A stretch of DNA of 64,000 nt from Blautia sp. An249 (GCF_002159835.1 NZ_NFJL01000021.1:1-64000); one strand, 5' to 3'; shown: positions 35,029-42,391, numbered from the stretch's first letter. A program made the numbers and translations. The notes: generated by a model not told the origin, from the letters alone.

Positions 35029-35736
35029 ATGTATGCTCAGCACATTATATTAGATTTCGAAATGAACCCAGTAGCAAAAAAATATGAAAAGGCCAGACAG
35101 CAGCTGCATAGAGAAATTATAGAAATTGGAGCTACCAAAGTAAACTCTTCCGGAGAAATTATAGATACCTTCAGCTGCTTTGTAAAACCGGAATTTAGTT
35201 CTGATGTTGCCAGGTATATCACAAAATTAACAGGAATTAAAACAACAGATGTTTATCAGGCCGCTTCTTTTGCTGAAGCGCTCCAGAATTTTTCAGGATG
35301 GATTGGTTCGGAAAAAACGAGAATTTACAGCTGGAGCAATAGTGATCGGATTCAGTTGAGAAGAGAATGTGGCTATAAGCACATCTGCTATCCCAGCAAT
35401 ATGACAAGATGGTTAGATTTCCAGGTGATTTTTCCGAAGCTTATGGAACTGAGAAATCGAAACAGACGGATGTCTCTTCATGAAGCTACTGAATGGTATG
35501 GCGTGGATTTCAATCAGAAAGGCGCGCATCGAGCGCTCTATGATGCCAAAATAACGACGGAATTGGTTGCACCGGTTTTAACTGGAGAATATATCGCTCA
35601 GAGAGACTGTTTGAAAAGAACAGTCAGAGGAGTTAAAGATGAAGAAAGCACAGGATTTGGGCTCACAGAACTCTGTGGCAATTTCTTTTCCCAGTTTATC
35701 AGCAATGATAATTCAAAACCAGAATTCGCACGATAG
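35029..35736 (+). CDS. DnaQ-like 3'-5' exonuclease
   Basis: This is a 235-residue DEDDh-type exonuclease. The first acidic pair is D9 and E11 in LDFEMN, the middle aspartate D106 is in WSNSD, and the H167-x4-D172 pair is in HRALYD. All metal-binding residues are visible, so it should degrade RNA or DNA from the 3' end. The pattern is closest to ERI-1/KapD-like stand-alone exonucleases. GAGAGGAG lies 13 bases before the ATG. In this setting it is a candidate nuclease effector or processing enzyme. It is followed 14 bases later by a SEDS-like membrane protein. Confidence 0.8.
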   Translation: MYAQHIILDFEMNPVAKKYEKARQQLHREIIEIGATKVNSSGEIIDTFSCFVKPEFSSDVARYITKLTGIKTTDVYQAASFAEALQNFSGWIGSEKTRIYSWSNSDRIQLRRECGYKHICYPSNMTRWLDFQVIFPKLMELRNRNRRMSLHEATEWYGVDFNQKGAHRALYDAKITTELVAPVLTGEYIAQRDCLKRTVRGVKDEESTGFGLTELCGNFFSQFISNDNSKPEFAR

Positions 35737-35750
35737 AGGAGGCGCTAAAT

Positions 35751-37253
35751 GTGAGTAAGATATTACGCAATAGTTTTTTCAGTATTCTTTTCTTTTTAGG
35801 GTTTATCTGGCTCCATACATTTATTCGCCTGAATAGCTATATTGACAACGATGACATGAATGTCTATTTAGGAAAAGCTGTAATCGCAGTTTTGGGAACA
35901 CTTTTCTATTACTGGTGTTTTACTGGGATTTTGGATTCACTTGATTCATTGACGGATACAAATTATAGAAAGAGCGCTACATTTTGTGACATAGTATGCG
36001 TAATTACGATTGCGCTTCTCATTATAGAGATTACTACCGGAGTTGTTTCTATTATCAGTGAGCAAGAAATAAGAGTGTTTGCCATAACACTGAGCAAAAG
36101 ATATATTTTTGATATTTTTGCAGCGCTCTTCTTCCCAGTCGTCGTTGAAATGGCTTTAAAATCCATCGTCAATGAGAAAATGAGCCTCAGAACTACAATA
36201 TGGGGAATCATCCCAATTCTTTTATTATCATTGCTGGGATTTCTCTTTTTCCTGGCAATGAGGAATATATGGCTGATTGATTTAGTTGTAATTAACATAA
36301 GTACAGTTGTCGTTGGAACGATGAAATACATTTTCCCGCTTCAGAAAATCAAAAAGGGGAATGTGGTTGGATGTCTAATACTTTATGCGTTGCTGAATGT
36401 TTTATTTCTTAGCTTTTTGGCCTATGATGGAACGAGTTTTACGGAGTTTATGTATGGAACAGAGTGGCCAGAATACTGCGAGGGGGCACGCTACATCATC
36501 AATCATGCCTCTCTGTCTGGAACATCAAGCACACTGCTGTCATCGGCTTATATACATGACTGGCTTATTAATCGGAACAATTATATTCTTCAATTACTTT
36601 TCTATGGAGGCTGGATTGCAGTGGCAGGTTTCATTCTATTTATGGCGGTATTCCTTATCCTGCTCTTTCGGCTGTTGGGATTAAAAAATTTCCGGATCCA
36701 CAGGTATCAGTTGGTGTATACGGCATCATTTACAATCTTGTCTGTCAGAGTAATCATGGGAACCCTCTATAGTTTAACCCTGCTTCCGTGCCCTATAAGC
36801 CTGCCATTTGGAGGAACCTACTCTATCATTACCGATAGCATTGTGTTTGGTTTAATTCTTTACGGTGCATGGGAAAATTACAAATATGAGCGATTGCTTA
36901 CATATACATTGGTTAGAGCCAGTGCATTTTTGAATGAAGAGCCAGCGTACCATCTTTGGGTTAAAGATGAAAATTATGAGGAGGAGGGTGTATTGGAACG
37001 AGTGCTGGTGAAGGATAGCACTGATGGAGTCTTTTGTGATGTTGAATGGATATATGCAGATGACAGAGAATTCGCGGTATTTATTCCTGTCGATAACCCT
37101 AATCATCAAGTTTTTCTGTTAGAACAGATCAATAAAGCCGACTGGGCGTCTGTTGACGAGCAGGAAATAAGTGAATTCGTTATGAAAGTGTTCGTTTCCT
37201 GCAGAATACCTGCCTGTATGGAAGTGGAGGATGAAAAACATGAAGAAGATTAA
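35751..37253 (+). CDS. SEDS-like (FtsW/RodA-related) membrane protein
   Basis: The 500-residue protein has a GTG start with GAGGAGG 8 bases before it. About ten membrane helices are present, followed by a cytoplasmic tail of about 120 residues. The segment LLPCPISLPFGGTYS (344-358) and the helix after it match the C-terminal signature of FtsW/RodA/SpoVE glycosyltransferases (LLP..G..LPF.SYGG). Preceding helices fit the family's layout. The usual catalytic aspartate loop could not be placed, so it may be inactive or divergent. A SEDS relative beside tubulin-like genes hints at control of cell-wall growth. Confidence 0.55.
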   Translation: MSKILRNSFFSILFFLGFIWLHTFIRLNSYIDNDDMNVYLGKAVIAVLGTLFYYWCFTGILDSLDSLTDTNYRKSATFCDIVCVITIALLIIEITTGVVSIISEQEIRVFAITLSKRYIFDIFAALFFPVVVEMALKSIVNEKMSLRTTIWGIIPILLLSLLGFLFFLAMRNIWLIDLVVINISTVVVGTMKYIFPLQKIKKGNVVGCLILYALLNVLFLSFLAYDGTSFTEFMYGTEWPEYCEGARYIINHASLSGTSSTLLSSAYIHDWLINRNNYILQLLFYGGWIAVAGFILFMAVFLILLFRLLGLKNFRIHRYQLVYTASFTILSVRVIMGTLYSLTLLPCPISLPFGGTYSIITDSIVFGLILYGAWENYKYERLLTYTLVRASAFLNEEPAYHLWVKDENYEEEGVLERVLVKDSTDGVFCDVEWIYADDREFAVFIPVDNPNHQVFLLEQINKADWASVDEQEISEFVMKVFVSCRIPACMEVEDEKHEED

Positions 37254-37413
37254 GGAGTGTATTCATAATAGTATTGTTATGAAGGCGGTGATTGGAATTC
37301 TGTTCATTGTATTGGTGGGTATCATGTGGGGATGGAGCCTTGAGATCTGCTCGACCAGGCAACCCGACATACAGACCTTATATGAAATAGAATCACAGGA
37401 TTCCGATGACTAG
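37240..37413 (+). CDS. 57-residue single-helix membrane peptide
   Basis: The ATG at 37240 is nine bases after GTGGAGG, overlapping the end of the SEDS-like gene; an ATG at 37231 abuts that box. One hydrophobic helix (about 13-33, MKAVIGILFIVLVGIMWGW) is followed by a short acidic tail. Small one-helix proteins coupled to a SEDS-like protein recall division-accessory peptides, but there is no sequence evidence for that. Confidence 0.5.
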   Translation: MKKIKECIHNSIVMKAVIGILFIVLVGIMWGWSLEICSTRQPDIQTLYEIESQDSDD

Positions 37414-37493
37414 ATAAGACAAATCATATAGAACGGTTCAGTAAAGCCTTTAGTTCAATAGATGAAATTAGTTAGCATAAGAGGTACAAACGG

Positions 37494-37937
37494 ATGAAAA
37501 TCTTTGAAGATATATACCACAAAATGATAGATTGCCCCAGTGTCCCACCAGAGTGCGGCGGCATACTGGGGGCAGACAGAGAGAATACGATAAATCACAT
37601 CCGATTTGATAAAGGAATACGTACCGGCAATGGCGGTGTATATATTCCTAATATCCCTTTCCTTAATCGAGTAATTGAAGAATGGGCAGAGGATGGAATT
37701 GAATTCCAGGGTATATTTCACACACATGCCCCACAGTGGCCAGAACTGTCACATGACGATAGGGTCTATATCATTGACATATTAAATGTCATGCCGCGAA
37801 ATATTATGCAGCTATATTTTCCGCTTGTCTTTCCAGGCCGAAATATCAAAGGGTATTGCGTTAATCGGAGAAATGGCATTACAGATATTGTTGATGATGA
37901 TATAGAAATAATAAACAGAGGAGGAAACATAAAATGA
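37494..37937 (+). CDS. JAMM/MPN-type metallopeptidase
   Basis: The 147-residue protein has the full JAMM zinc site: E20 in PPECGG, H76 and H78 in FHTHAP, and S86 with D89 in LSHDD (H-x-H-x7-S-x2-D). Bacterial JAMM peptidases cleave isopeptide or peptide bonds after ubiquitin-like or tag proteins. No ubiquitin-like or E1/E2 gene was seen in the window, so the substrate is unknown. AGAGG precedes the start. Its stop overlaps the next gene (ATGA), so the Cys-rich 65-residue protein is its likely partner. Confidence 0.8.
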   Translation: MKIFEDIYHKMIDCPSVPPECGGILGADRENTINHIRFDKGIRTGNGGVYIPNIPFLNRVIEEWAEDGIEFQGIFHTHAPQWPELSHDDRVYIIDILNVMPRNIMQLYFPLVFPGRNIKGYCVNRRNGITDIVDDDIEIINRGGNIK

Positions 37938-38131
37938 GAAAAACAAGTAAAAGAGAACAGAAATGTACTGTAAATCTACCGGAGGGAAAATTCTGCGGTC
38001 ATAATTGCGCCGAAGGCTGCATCTATTGGAATCCGTACGACAAAGACCATAATGGCCGGCAGTACTGCAGTCATTATGACCACTACTATTATCCCAGAGA
38101 GAGACAAGGCTGTCTTTCCTTCAAACGCTAA
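37934..38131 (+). CDS. small Cys/His-rich protein (65 aa)
   Basis: The basic N-terminus is followed by Cys residues at about 11, 21, 25, 29, 45 and 60 with several His and Tyr (FCGHNCAEGCIYW, YCSHYDHYYYP). The pattern suggests a compact zinc-binding fold. It overlaps the JAMM gene by ATGA with GAGGAGG just upstream, so the two are translated together. It may be a cofactor or, more speculatively, a substrate. No family was recognised. Confidence 0.6.
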   Translation: MRKTSKREQKCTVNLPEGKFCGHNCAEGCIYWNPYDKDHNGRQYCSHYDHYYYPRERQGCLSFKR

Positions 38132-38219
38132 AGCGTGGAGCATGCAATGAATCGGTTCAGTCCTCCCGAAGTGCAGGGTAGTTTTTTGACACTACCAAAA
38201 ACGTGAAAGGAGAAGAAAA

Positions 38220-39059
38220 ATGGAAAAACAAAAGTTGATTGAATATCTTGAAGCTGTATATGGACTGGAGAAACAAAAAAGAATTGCACAGAACACAATG
38301 ACAAGATTATCAGAAAAATATAAGGCTGCAAAACAGAATTTTGACAGGGGGAATCAAAAACGTATTATTCAAAAGAACCCGTCCAGTATTTTTGCTTTGG
38401 GTATTTGTATATGGGCGATTTGCTTCGAAGCAGCTGGGATTTACTCGACCATATCTCCCAATATTACCGCGGATTCCGCTAGTTTAGTTATAGGTGGAAT
38501 CATTATTCTGGTTTCTGGCGGATGCTATTTGAATATGAATAGGAAAACGGCTGAGAAGCAGAAGGAGGAGGACGATTATGCGTTTCAGCAAGCTGAGATG
38601 GGGAAAAAGGATATGGCTGTGATTAATGAAAATTTTGGGCCGATTCAGGCAGCGCATCAGCAGACGCAGGAACTTCTGAACCAACTGTACGCATGGAATA
38701 TTATACACCCGAAGTATCGACATCTTGAGGCCTGCGGAATGTTTTTAGAATACTTGTCTACAGGTCGGACCCATTCTTTGGAAGCCGAGGGAGCAGATCG
38801 GGGTGCTTATAATATTTATGAAGAAGAATTATATAGAGGAATTATTATTGATAAACTGGATCAGGTATTATCAAATCAGAGAATTCTTATTGAGGGTCAG
38901 AGGCAGATTGCACAGAGCATTAATTCGATGGTAAGAAGTGTTGATTACGCCTGTCAAAGCCTTGATAAAATTCAGAGAATGGAGCAGGTGAATTTATTTT
39001 ATAATGCGGTTACAGCATACAATAGTTCTGTAAGTAAAAAATTTTTGTTGAATGGTTAA
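38220..39059 (+). CDS. two-helix membrane protein with coiled-coil regions
   Basis: This 279-residue protein has a helical, charged N-terminus (1-50). Two hydrophobic segments follow at about 57-78 and 87-107, then long amphipathic helices (108-279) rich in Gln and Glu, suited to coiled coils. AAAGGAG lies 6 bases upstream. It is the last cassette gene before a strong terminator. The family was not recognised; a scaffold role is a guess. Confidence 0.65.
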   Translation: MEKQKLIEYLEAVYGLEKQKRIAQNTMTRLSEKYKAAKQNFDRGNQKRIIQKNPSSIFALGICIWAICFEAAGIYSTISPNITADSASLVIGGIIILVSGGCYLNMNRKTAEKQKEEDDYAFQQAEMGKKDMAVINENFGPIQAAHQQTQELLNQLYAWNIIHPKYRHLEACGMFLEYLSTGRTHSLEAEGADRGAYNIYEEELYRGIIIDKLDQVLSNQRILIEGQRQIAQSINSMVRSVDYACQSLDKIQRMEQVNLFYNAVTAYNSSVSKKFLLNG

Positions 39060-39110
39060 AAACTGCACAGTCAGATGCACATATTGAAAGAAAAATCGTT
39101 TTTGTACAAA

Positions 39111-39149
39111 GAACCGGGCAGATCACAGCCGCCCGGTTCCCTTCCTTTT
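39111..39149. terminator. bidirectional terminator closing the cassette
   Basis: GAACCGGGC (39111-39119) and GCCCGGTTC (39131-39139) form a perfect 9-bp GC-rich stem. It is followed by CCTTCCTTTTA on the + strand and a T-rich stretch on the other, and it lies between convergent genes. Confidence 0.85.
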
Positions 39150-39336
39150 ACTCTACATTCCGGAAATACCGGATGCATTTCAGCAGTTCTACTGCCAGCT
39201 CCTGATACAGATCTTCATCAAATCTTCCGTTTACCAGTGCATTTTTAATCAGCAGCGGACGGTACATTTCAAAGATCTTTGCTGTTGCCTCCATATCACC
39301 GGGTTTCGCCCGGAATAATAACTCATCAAAACTCAT
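39148..39336 (-). CDS. Tn916-type helix-turn-helix regulator
   Basis: The 62-residue protein starts at MSFDELLF; an upstream extension of 14 codons overlaps the preceding gene and has no ribosome site. It matches the small HTH_16 proteins of Tn916-like conjugative transposons in length and pattern (FDELLFRAKPGD...LAVELLKCIRYF). It follows the sigma-like gene by one base. The partner order is the same as the regulator pair of Tn916-like elements, but no transfer genes, integrase or excisionase are present nearby, so this is a remnant. Confidence 0.75.
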   Translation of the reverse strand: MSFDELLFRAKPGDMEATAKIFEMYRPLLIKNALVNGRFDEDLYQELAVELLKCIRYFRNVE

Positions 39337-39337
39337 C

Positions 39338-39778
39338 TTATTTATCCCCCACTCTCTTGCGAATCTTCCGGATTGCATAGTAATAAATCCCTTTGCACCG
39401 TTCCGGTGTCAGCCCGTTCATCCGGCTCATCTCATTAAAGGAGCGCTTTTCAAAAACATGCTGATAGATCAGCCTCCGTTCTTCTTCCTTCAGCAGCAGA
39501 AGGGACTCCACCAGTTTTTTGTCTGACAAGTCATCCCACTTCGGGTAATTGCCACAGCTTTCCCTAAGCAGCATCTGCTCCCGTTCCTGTTTTTCACATA
39601 TCTCGTCAAATGCGATGCGCTCCTCCAGTTCTTCAATTCCCTCCATAGAGTATTCTCCTCTGGCAGCCTTTATCTTTTTATTCAGATATGCGGTCCTTCT
39701 GCCACGGATAAATTCTAATAAGTATGCTGTAAAGTGGTTTTTCACTTTATCTCCTGTATAAGTATGGTTTTCGTTCAT
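39338..39778 (-). CDS. Tn916-type sigma-70-like regulator
   Basis: The 146-residue protein has a sigma-70 region-4-like C-terminus (LKEEERRLIYQHVFEKRSF then the helix-turn-helix ERCKGIYYYAIRKIRKRV). The N-terminal part is typical of sigma-like regulators of conjugative transposons. GGAGGAAG precedes its ATG. It is upstream of, and almost touching, the HTH_16 gene. An inverted repeat lies just before the ribosome site. It probably controlled mobility genes that have been lost. Confidence 0.75.
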   Translation of the reverse strand: MNENHTYTGDKVKNHFTAYLLEFIRGRRTAYLNKKIKAARGEYSMEGIEELEERIAFDEICEKQEREQMLLRESCGNYPKWDDLSDKKLVESLLLLKEEERRLIYQHVFEKRSFNEMSRMNGLTPERCKGIYYYAIRKIRKRVGDK

Positions 39779-39790
39779 CTTTCTTCCTCC

Positions 39791-39820
39791 GGAATTTCAT
39801 TTGGTTTGCTGTGAAATTCC
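39791..39820. repeat. 9-bp inverted repeat before the sigma-like gene
   Basis: GGAATTTCA (39791-39799) and TGAAATTCC (39812-39820) are perfect complements with a 12-base spacer, right upstream of the ribosome site of the minus-strand sigma-like gene. A leader hairpin or operator is likely. Confidence 0.5.
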
Positions 39821-39935
39821 AAAGGGTGGAGGTGAACGGCACCTGTATAGAGATTTGCAAGAGAATAGGCGCAAAATAATAAGACCGGAACCAGTTAACG
39901 CTCTGCCGCTCTGTAAACTTATGAAAAGAATAGAT

Positions 39936-39970
39936 GCAGTATATGTGATGACAGGCAACACATATACTGC
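39936..39970. repeat. 12-bp perfect inverted repeat in the remnant's leader
   Basis: GCAGTATATGTG (39936-39947) and CACATATACTGC (39959-39970) pair perfectly across 11 bases. On the minus strand it is followed by a moderately T-rich stretch, so it could be an attenuator upstream of the sigma-like gene. Apart from this and the repeat at 39791, I see no gene between 39,779 and 40,341. Confidence 0.55.
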
Positions 39971-40341
39971 ACACTGAGGGGCAATATAGTCTATACTTAC
40001 GTATAGAATTTTTTTAAGTATTCTATGGCGATTACCCTAACCCATATAACGCCTTTCCTCATTTTGTCCTTTCCTTTGTTCTTCACACTCAAAATACACA
40101 TTATATCGTTTATCACCAAGCATTATAGCACACTATATACTCATAATTAAGATAAAATAAATGTAGAAAATGTTTGATGGATGTATAAGAAGCGTTTAGG
40201 CGATGCAGTAAAGGAAGAACGGAACAGGTACCGGAAACTAGAACGGCAGAGAAGCGTTTTTTCGAGCGATACTGTACTGGTATGAAAGCAGACTGCCGGA
40301 CAAAAAATATTCAGGTTCAGGCAGGTGGAGAAGAAGTGGAG

Positions 40342-40483
40342 TCTATAGATAAAGAACAAAGATAATATAGAATATAAAACGGAAAAGAGGATGTATGGAA
40401 CAGTGAAGAATAAGAAAGAACATGAACAGACAATCCAGGATTTAACTTTAAATACTGGAGAAAAATACATAAAAGTACCCTGA
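40342..40483 (+). pseudogene. truncated duplicate of the GNAT gene start
   Basis: Bases 40342-40451 repeat 44293-44407 with few changes, covering the leader and first 20 codons of the acetyltransferase gene at 44347. After the codons for QDLTL the copy diverges and stops at 40481, giving only 30 residues. It marks the left end of a duplicated or inserted segment. Confidence 0.8.
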
Positions 40484-40521
40484 CAGACTACCGCCACTCC
40501 TTTTAGAAGTTTTCTGCCAGG
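40480..40521 (-). terminator. terminator of the DUF2085 gene
   Basis: Read on the minus strand, CCCTGGCAG and CTGTCAGGG pair with one mismatch and are followed by TACTTTTATG. It lies directly after the stop of the minus-strand DUF2085 gene. The loop is long, so efficiency is uncertain. Confidence 0.5.
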
Positions 40522-40527
40522 GCGCTT

Positions 40528-40890
40528 TTATACGTCATGAAAAAACGAAACAGCAATTCTGATTGTATGAAATATTCCAGCGATGATAGAAAAACCATAC
40601 ATAAATCCTGTAAGAAAGCGTTTAAAGTTTGTTGATTCATATGACGTTTTAAGTTGGATACCACCATCAATAACTAACGGTAAACAAAAAATAAGAATGA
40701 TGTAGGAAAAGTCAATAAAATAAGAAAAAATAAAAGAGAGCAGTCCGCCAATTATAATTCCCGTACATCTGGCACATACTGGGAACTGATATTTGCCAAT
40801 AAAAAAACTTCGTTCAGATAATTGGTGACATCCCCAATATTTATAGAACCATTCCATTGAATTTACCCATACTTTATCTTTTTTATCCAT
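40528..40890 (-). CDS. DUF2085 membrane protein
   Basis: The protein is 120 residues from the ATG at 40890, whose A is the last base of the upstream stop (TAATG coupling). The family signature CHQLSERSFFIG followed by FPVCARCTG is clear, with about three hydrophobic helices after it. DUF2085 proteins are small membrane proteins of unknown function in Firmicutes. The Cys motifs suggest metal or redox chemistry. It is coupled to a zinc-ribbon protein, which supports a shared metal-related role. Confidence 0.75.
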   Translation of the reverse strand: MDKKDKVWVNSMEWFYKYWGCHQLSERSFFIGKYQFPVCARCTGIIIGGLLSFIFSYFIDFSYIILIFCLPLVIDGGIQLKTSYESTNFKRFLTGFMYGFSIIAGIFHTIRIAVSFFHDV

Positions 40891-41066
40891 TATGCTTTGA
40901 ATTTGTGGCCACATTGTTTGCAAACCCAATAATGAGTTGTTTGTGTTTTTCCGGCTCCTGATAAACCACAAATCCCACACATACAGATTTTCCAAAAACT
41001 TGCGCCTTTTCCTTTTACATCACTGACAATTTCCAAATCTTCACTTCCACATTTGGGACATTTCAT
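40890..41066 (-). CDS. 58-residue zinc-ribbon protein
   Basis: The small minus-strand gene starts at an ATG (41066) with GGGAGG 8 bases upstream and ends in TAA overlapping the DUF2085 start. Cys pairs are CPKC at 3-6, CMCGIC near 28-33 and CKQC near 49-52, giving a double zinc ribbon. The middle has a short Gly-rich segment. Its coding frame explains why the longer N-terminus of the DUF2085 frame is not real. The role is unknown. Confidence 0.7.
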   Translation of the reverse strand: MKCPKCGSEDLEIVSDVKGKGASFWKICMCGICGLSGAGKTQTTHYWVCKQCGHKFKA

Positions 41067-41114
41067 TTTGCTTTCCTCCCTTAAAAGTTATTTATTAAGA
41101 CACCATATGGTGAA

Positions 41115-41365
41115 TTAATCGATAAATTCTGCAACCATTAAATATGGTTCAAAATAAATAATATAATTATCAAAAAAAGTATAAAGACCATATTTACTGC
41201 GATAGCATTGTATAGCTTTTGACAGATATGTTTCTGTTACATCTAGATATTCAGCAATTTCATACATAGTTGGTTATTACTGTCGTGGCCGTTTAAATCA
41301 AAAGATTCATAAACTCTAATATTTTGGTCAGATGCCTCTTGGAGCAATTGTTCATATGTGTTCAA
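41115..41365 (-). pseudogene. ImmA-like metallopeptidase with internal deletion
   Basis: From a TTG at 41365 after GGAGGG, the minus strand encodes an ImmA/IrrE-type N-terminus (NTYEQLLQEASDQNIRVYE) that soon runs into a stop. In another frame the typical C-terminus follows (YEIAEYLDVTETYLSKAI, then a FDNYIIYFEP end). The HExxH metallopeptidase core that should lie between is absent. So about 100 codons were deleted with a frame change. ImmA normally cleaves the repressor encoded next to it, so the switch here is locked. Confidence 0.75.
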
Positions 41366-41379
41366 AGAAATCCCTCCAA

Positions 41380-41691
41380 TTATTTATTGTTATCTTCTGA
41401 TTTTATGAAAGCAGCAAAAGCTTTAATTCTTTCAAGTTGCTCTTGTGTATATTGGGTTCCATCAAAATGGGCAGCAATGGTAATTGGATCTCTGAGGCCG
41501 AGTAATCTATCGGAAGAAATCTCTAAAAAGTCAGCTATTTTTTTTATTGTTTCTACATTAGGTTCCCTATTTCCACTCTCGTATAAAGAATACGTGGATT
41601 TTGCTACTCCAATATTTTCAGCTACTTCTTTTTGAGAATAGCCTCTTTCTAGTCTTGCTTTTTTCAGATTTTCATTAAACAAATTACCCAT
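41380..41691 (-). CDS. XRE-family repressor (ImmR-like)
   Basis: The 103-residue protein has an N-terminal helix-turn-helix (LERGYSQKEVAENIGVAKSTYSLYE) and a short helical tail. With an ImmA-like gene downstream on the same strand, this is the usual repressor arrangement of ICEBs1-like elements and prophages. Operator-like direct repeats lie upstream at 41718-41831. Because the ImmA-like gene is deleted, the repressor could no longer be removed by proteolysis. Confidence 0.8.
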   Translation of the reverse strand: MGNLFNENLKKARLERGYSQKEVAENIGVAKSTYSLYESGNREPNVETIKKIADFLEISSDRLLGLRDPITIAAHFDGTQYTQEQLERIKAFAAFIKSEDNNK

Positions 41692-41717
41692 TCGTACACC
41701 TCCGATACTTTAATTAT

Positions 41718-41831
41718 AGTTGCGATATGAAGAACTGTCAATGAAAAAAGTTTGCAATATGAAAATATTTGTGTTAATAAAATTGCAAAATACAATTGTA
41801 TTAGAGGCGGAGTTTGCAATATGAAAATATT
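41718..41831. promoter_or_regulatory. operator-like direct repeats for the XRE repressor
   Basis: A 21-base sequence centred on TTTGCAATATGAAAATA occurs identically at 41749-41769 and 41811-41831, and a related 14-base form (AGTTGCGATATGAA) is at 41718-41731. All are in the same orientation in the region upstream of the repressor gene. The spacing of 62 bases between the perfect copies suits repressor binding over two divergent promoters. Confidence 0.65.
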
Positions 41832-41955
41832 AATGATAATAGACAAAAGAAGGGAGGAGTTTTTAAATAAGAATGATGTTAGTCGTACAGTGATAATTTT
41901 TAGAAAGAGGTGAGAACGATAGAGAAAAGAAAGAGGCTGCGTAATATAAAATTAG

Positions 41956-42153
41956 AAGATTACGGGATTACCCACTTTACTTGGATGGTTTGTGTTAGCA
42001 TCCCTACTTATTAATGAGATAAGGTCTATCCTGGAAAATTTTGTAGAGACTGGTTATCATGTGCCGGCTATACTGATTAAGGGCCTGGAAGTAGTAGATA
42101 AAATGGTAAATAAAGAAGACTCTGAAGCAGAAAAGAAAAATTCTGTATCTTGA
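41956..42153 (+). pseudogene. 5'-truncated phage holin gene
   Basis: A frame open from 41956 to the stop at 42153 encodes LLGWFVLASLLINEIRSILEN and the usual acidic/basic tail (KGLEVVDKMV), matching the C-terminal half of small phage holins of the toxin-secretion type. No start codon or ribosome site precedes it, and the first membrane helices are missing. It belongs with the endolysin at 42521 as prophage lysis remnants. Confidence 0.65.
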
Positions 42154-42178
42154 ACTTTAAAACAGCATATGCTATAAT
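42150..42178 (+). promoter_or_regulatory. sigma-A promoter for the antisense RNA
   Basis: TTGAAC (42150-42155) and TATAAT (42173-42178) are separated by exactly 17 bases, with TGC immediately before the -10 (extended -10). Transcription would start near 42185. Confidence 0.75.
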
Positions 42179-42184
42179 GCCGAT

Positions 42185-42253
42185 AGGCAAGAAGATAGTA
42201 CAATCCATTGTGGATGAAAACGAAAACCCCGGTGCTGCAACACTGGGGTTTTT
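42185..42253 (+). ncRNA. antitoxin RNA of an Fst-like type I system
   Basis: The predicted transcript is about 68 nt, from the promoter at 42150-42178 to the terminator at 42227-42253. It contains AAGATAGTACAATCCATTGTG (21 bases in total, positions 42192-42212), which repeats the DNA over the toxin start codon (42373-42395) apart from a two-base insertion. The RNA can therefore pair with the toxin mRNA across its start codon. It lacks any reading frame with a ribosome site. Geometry and sizes match RNA II of the pAD1 par locus. Expression is not proven. Confidence 0.65.
42227..42253. terminator. shared bidirectional terminator of the toxin-antitoxin locus
   Basis: CCCCGGTG (42227-42234) and CACTGGGG (42241-42248) form an 8-bp stem with one G-T pair, flanked by AAAA on the left and TTTTT on the right. 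It can end both the antisense RNA (+) and the convergent toxin mRNA (-), so the two RNAs share a complementary 3' hairpin. Confidence 0.85.
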
Positions 42254-42304
42254 CTATTCCCATTTTTGGAACGGCAGGGTTTAAAACCGCAGGCTAGTTA
42301 CCGA

Positions 42305-42391
42305 CTATTTGTCGCTGTCTAACCATTTGATGATGAGGTGGCAAACCACACCAGCCGCGACAGCGACTAAGAAAGATAGTACAAAATCCAT
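42305..42391 (-). CDS. 28-residue hydrophobic toxin (Fst-like)
   Basis: The minus-strand peptide begins MDFVLSFLVAVAAGVV and ends KWLDSDK: one membrane helix followed by the WLD-plus-charged-tail ending typical of Fst-type toxins. A strong ribosome site AAGGAAGGGGG lies about 8 bases before its ATG at 42391. An extended -10 promoter (TGC-TATAAT) lies on the minus strand at 42442-42437. The transcript would be about 204 nt, ending at 42227, close to the toxin mRNA of the pAD1 par locus. Such peptides depolarise the membrane when made in excess. Confidence 0.7.
   Translation of the reverse strand: MDFVLSFLVAVAAGVVCHLIIKWLDSDK

Noticed and set aside
37430..38165. Nine-base motif CGGTTCAGT or near form upstream of both the JAMM gene and the 279-residue gene
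   Set aside because: Only two copies, one imperfect, and not at a fixed distance from the starts, so a promoter element cannot be claimed.
39747..39974. Minus-strand frame of 75 codons upstream of the sigma-like gene
   Set aside because: It covers two inverted repeats and has no ribosome site or domain pattern.
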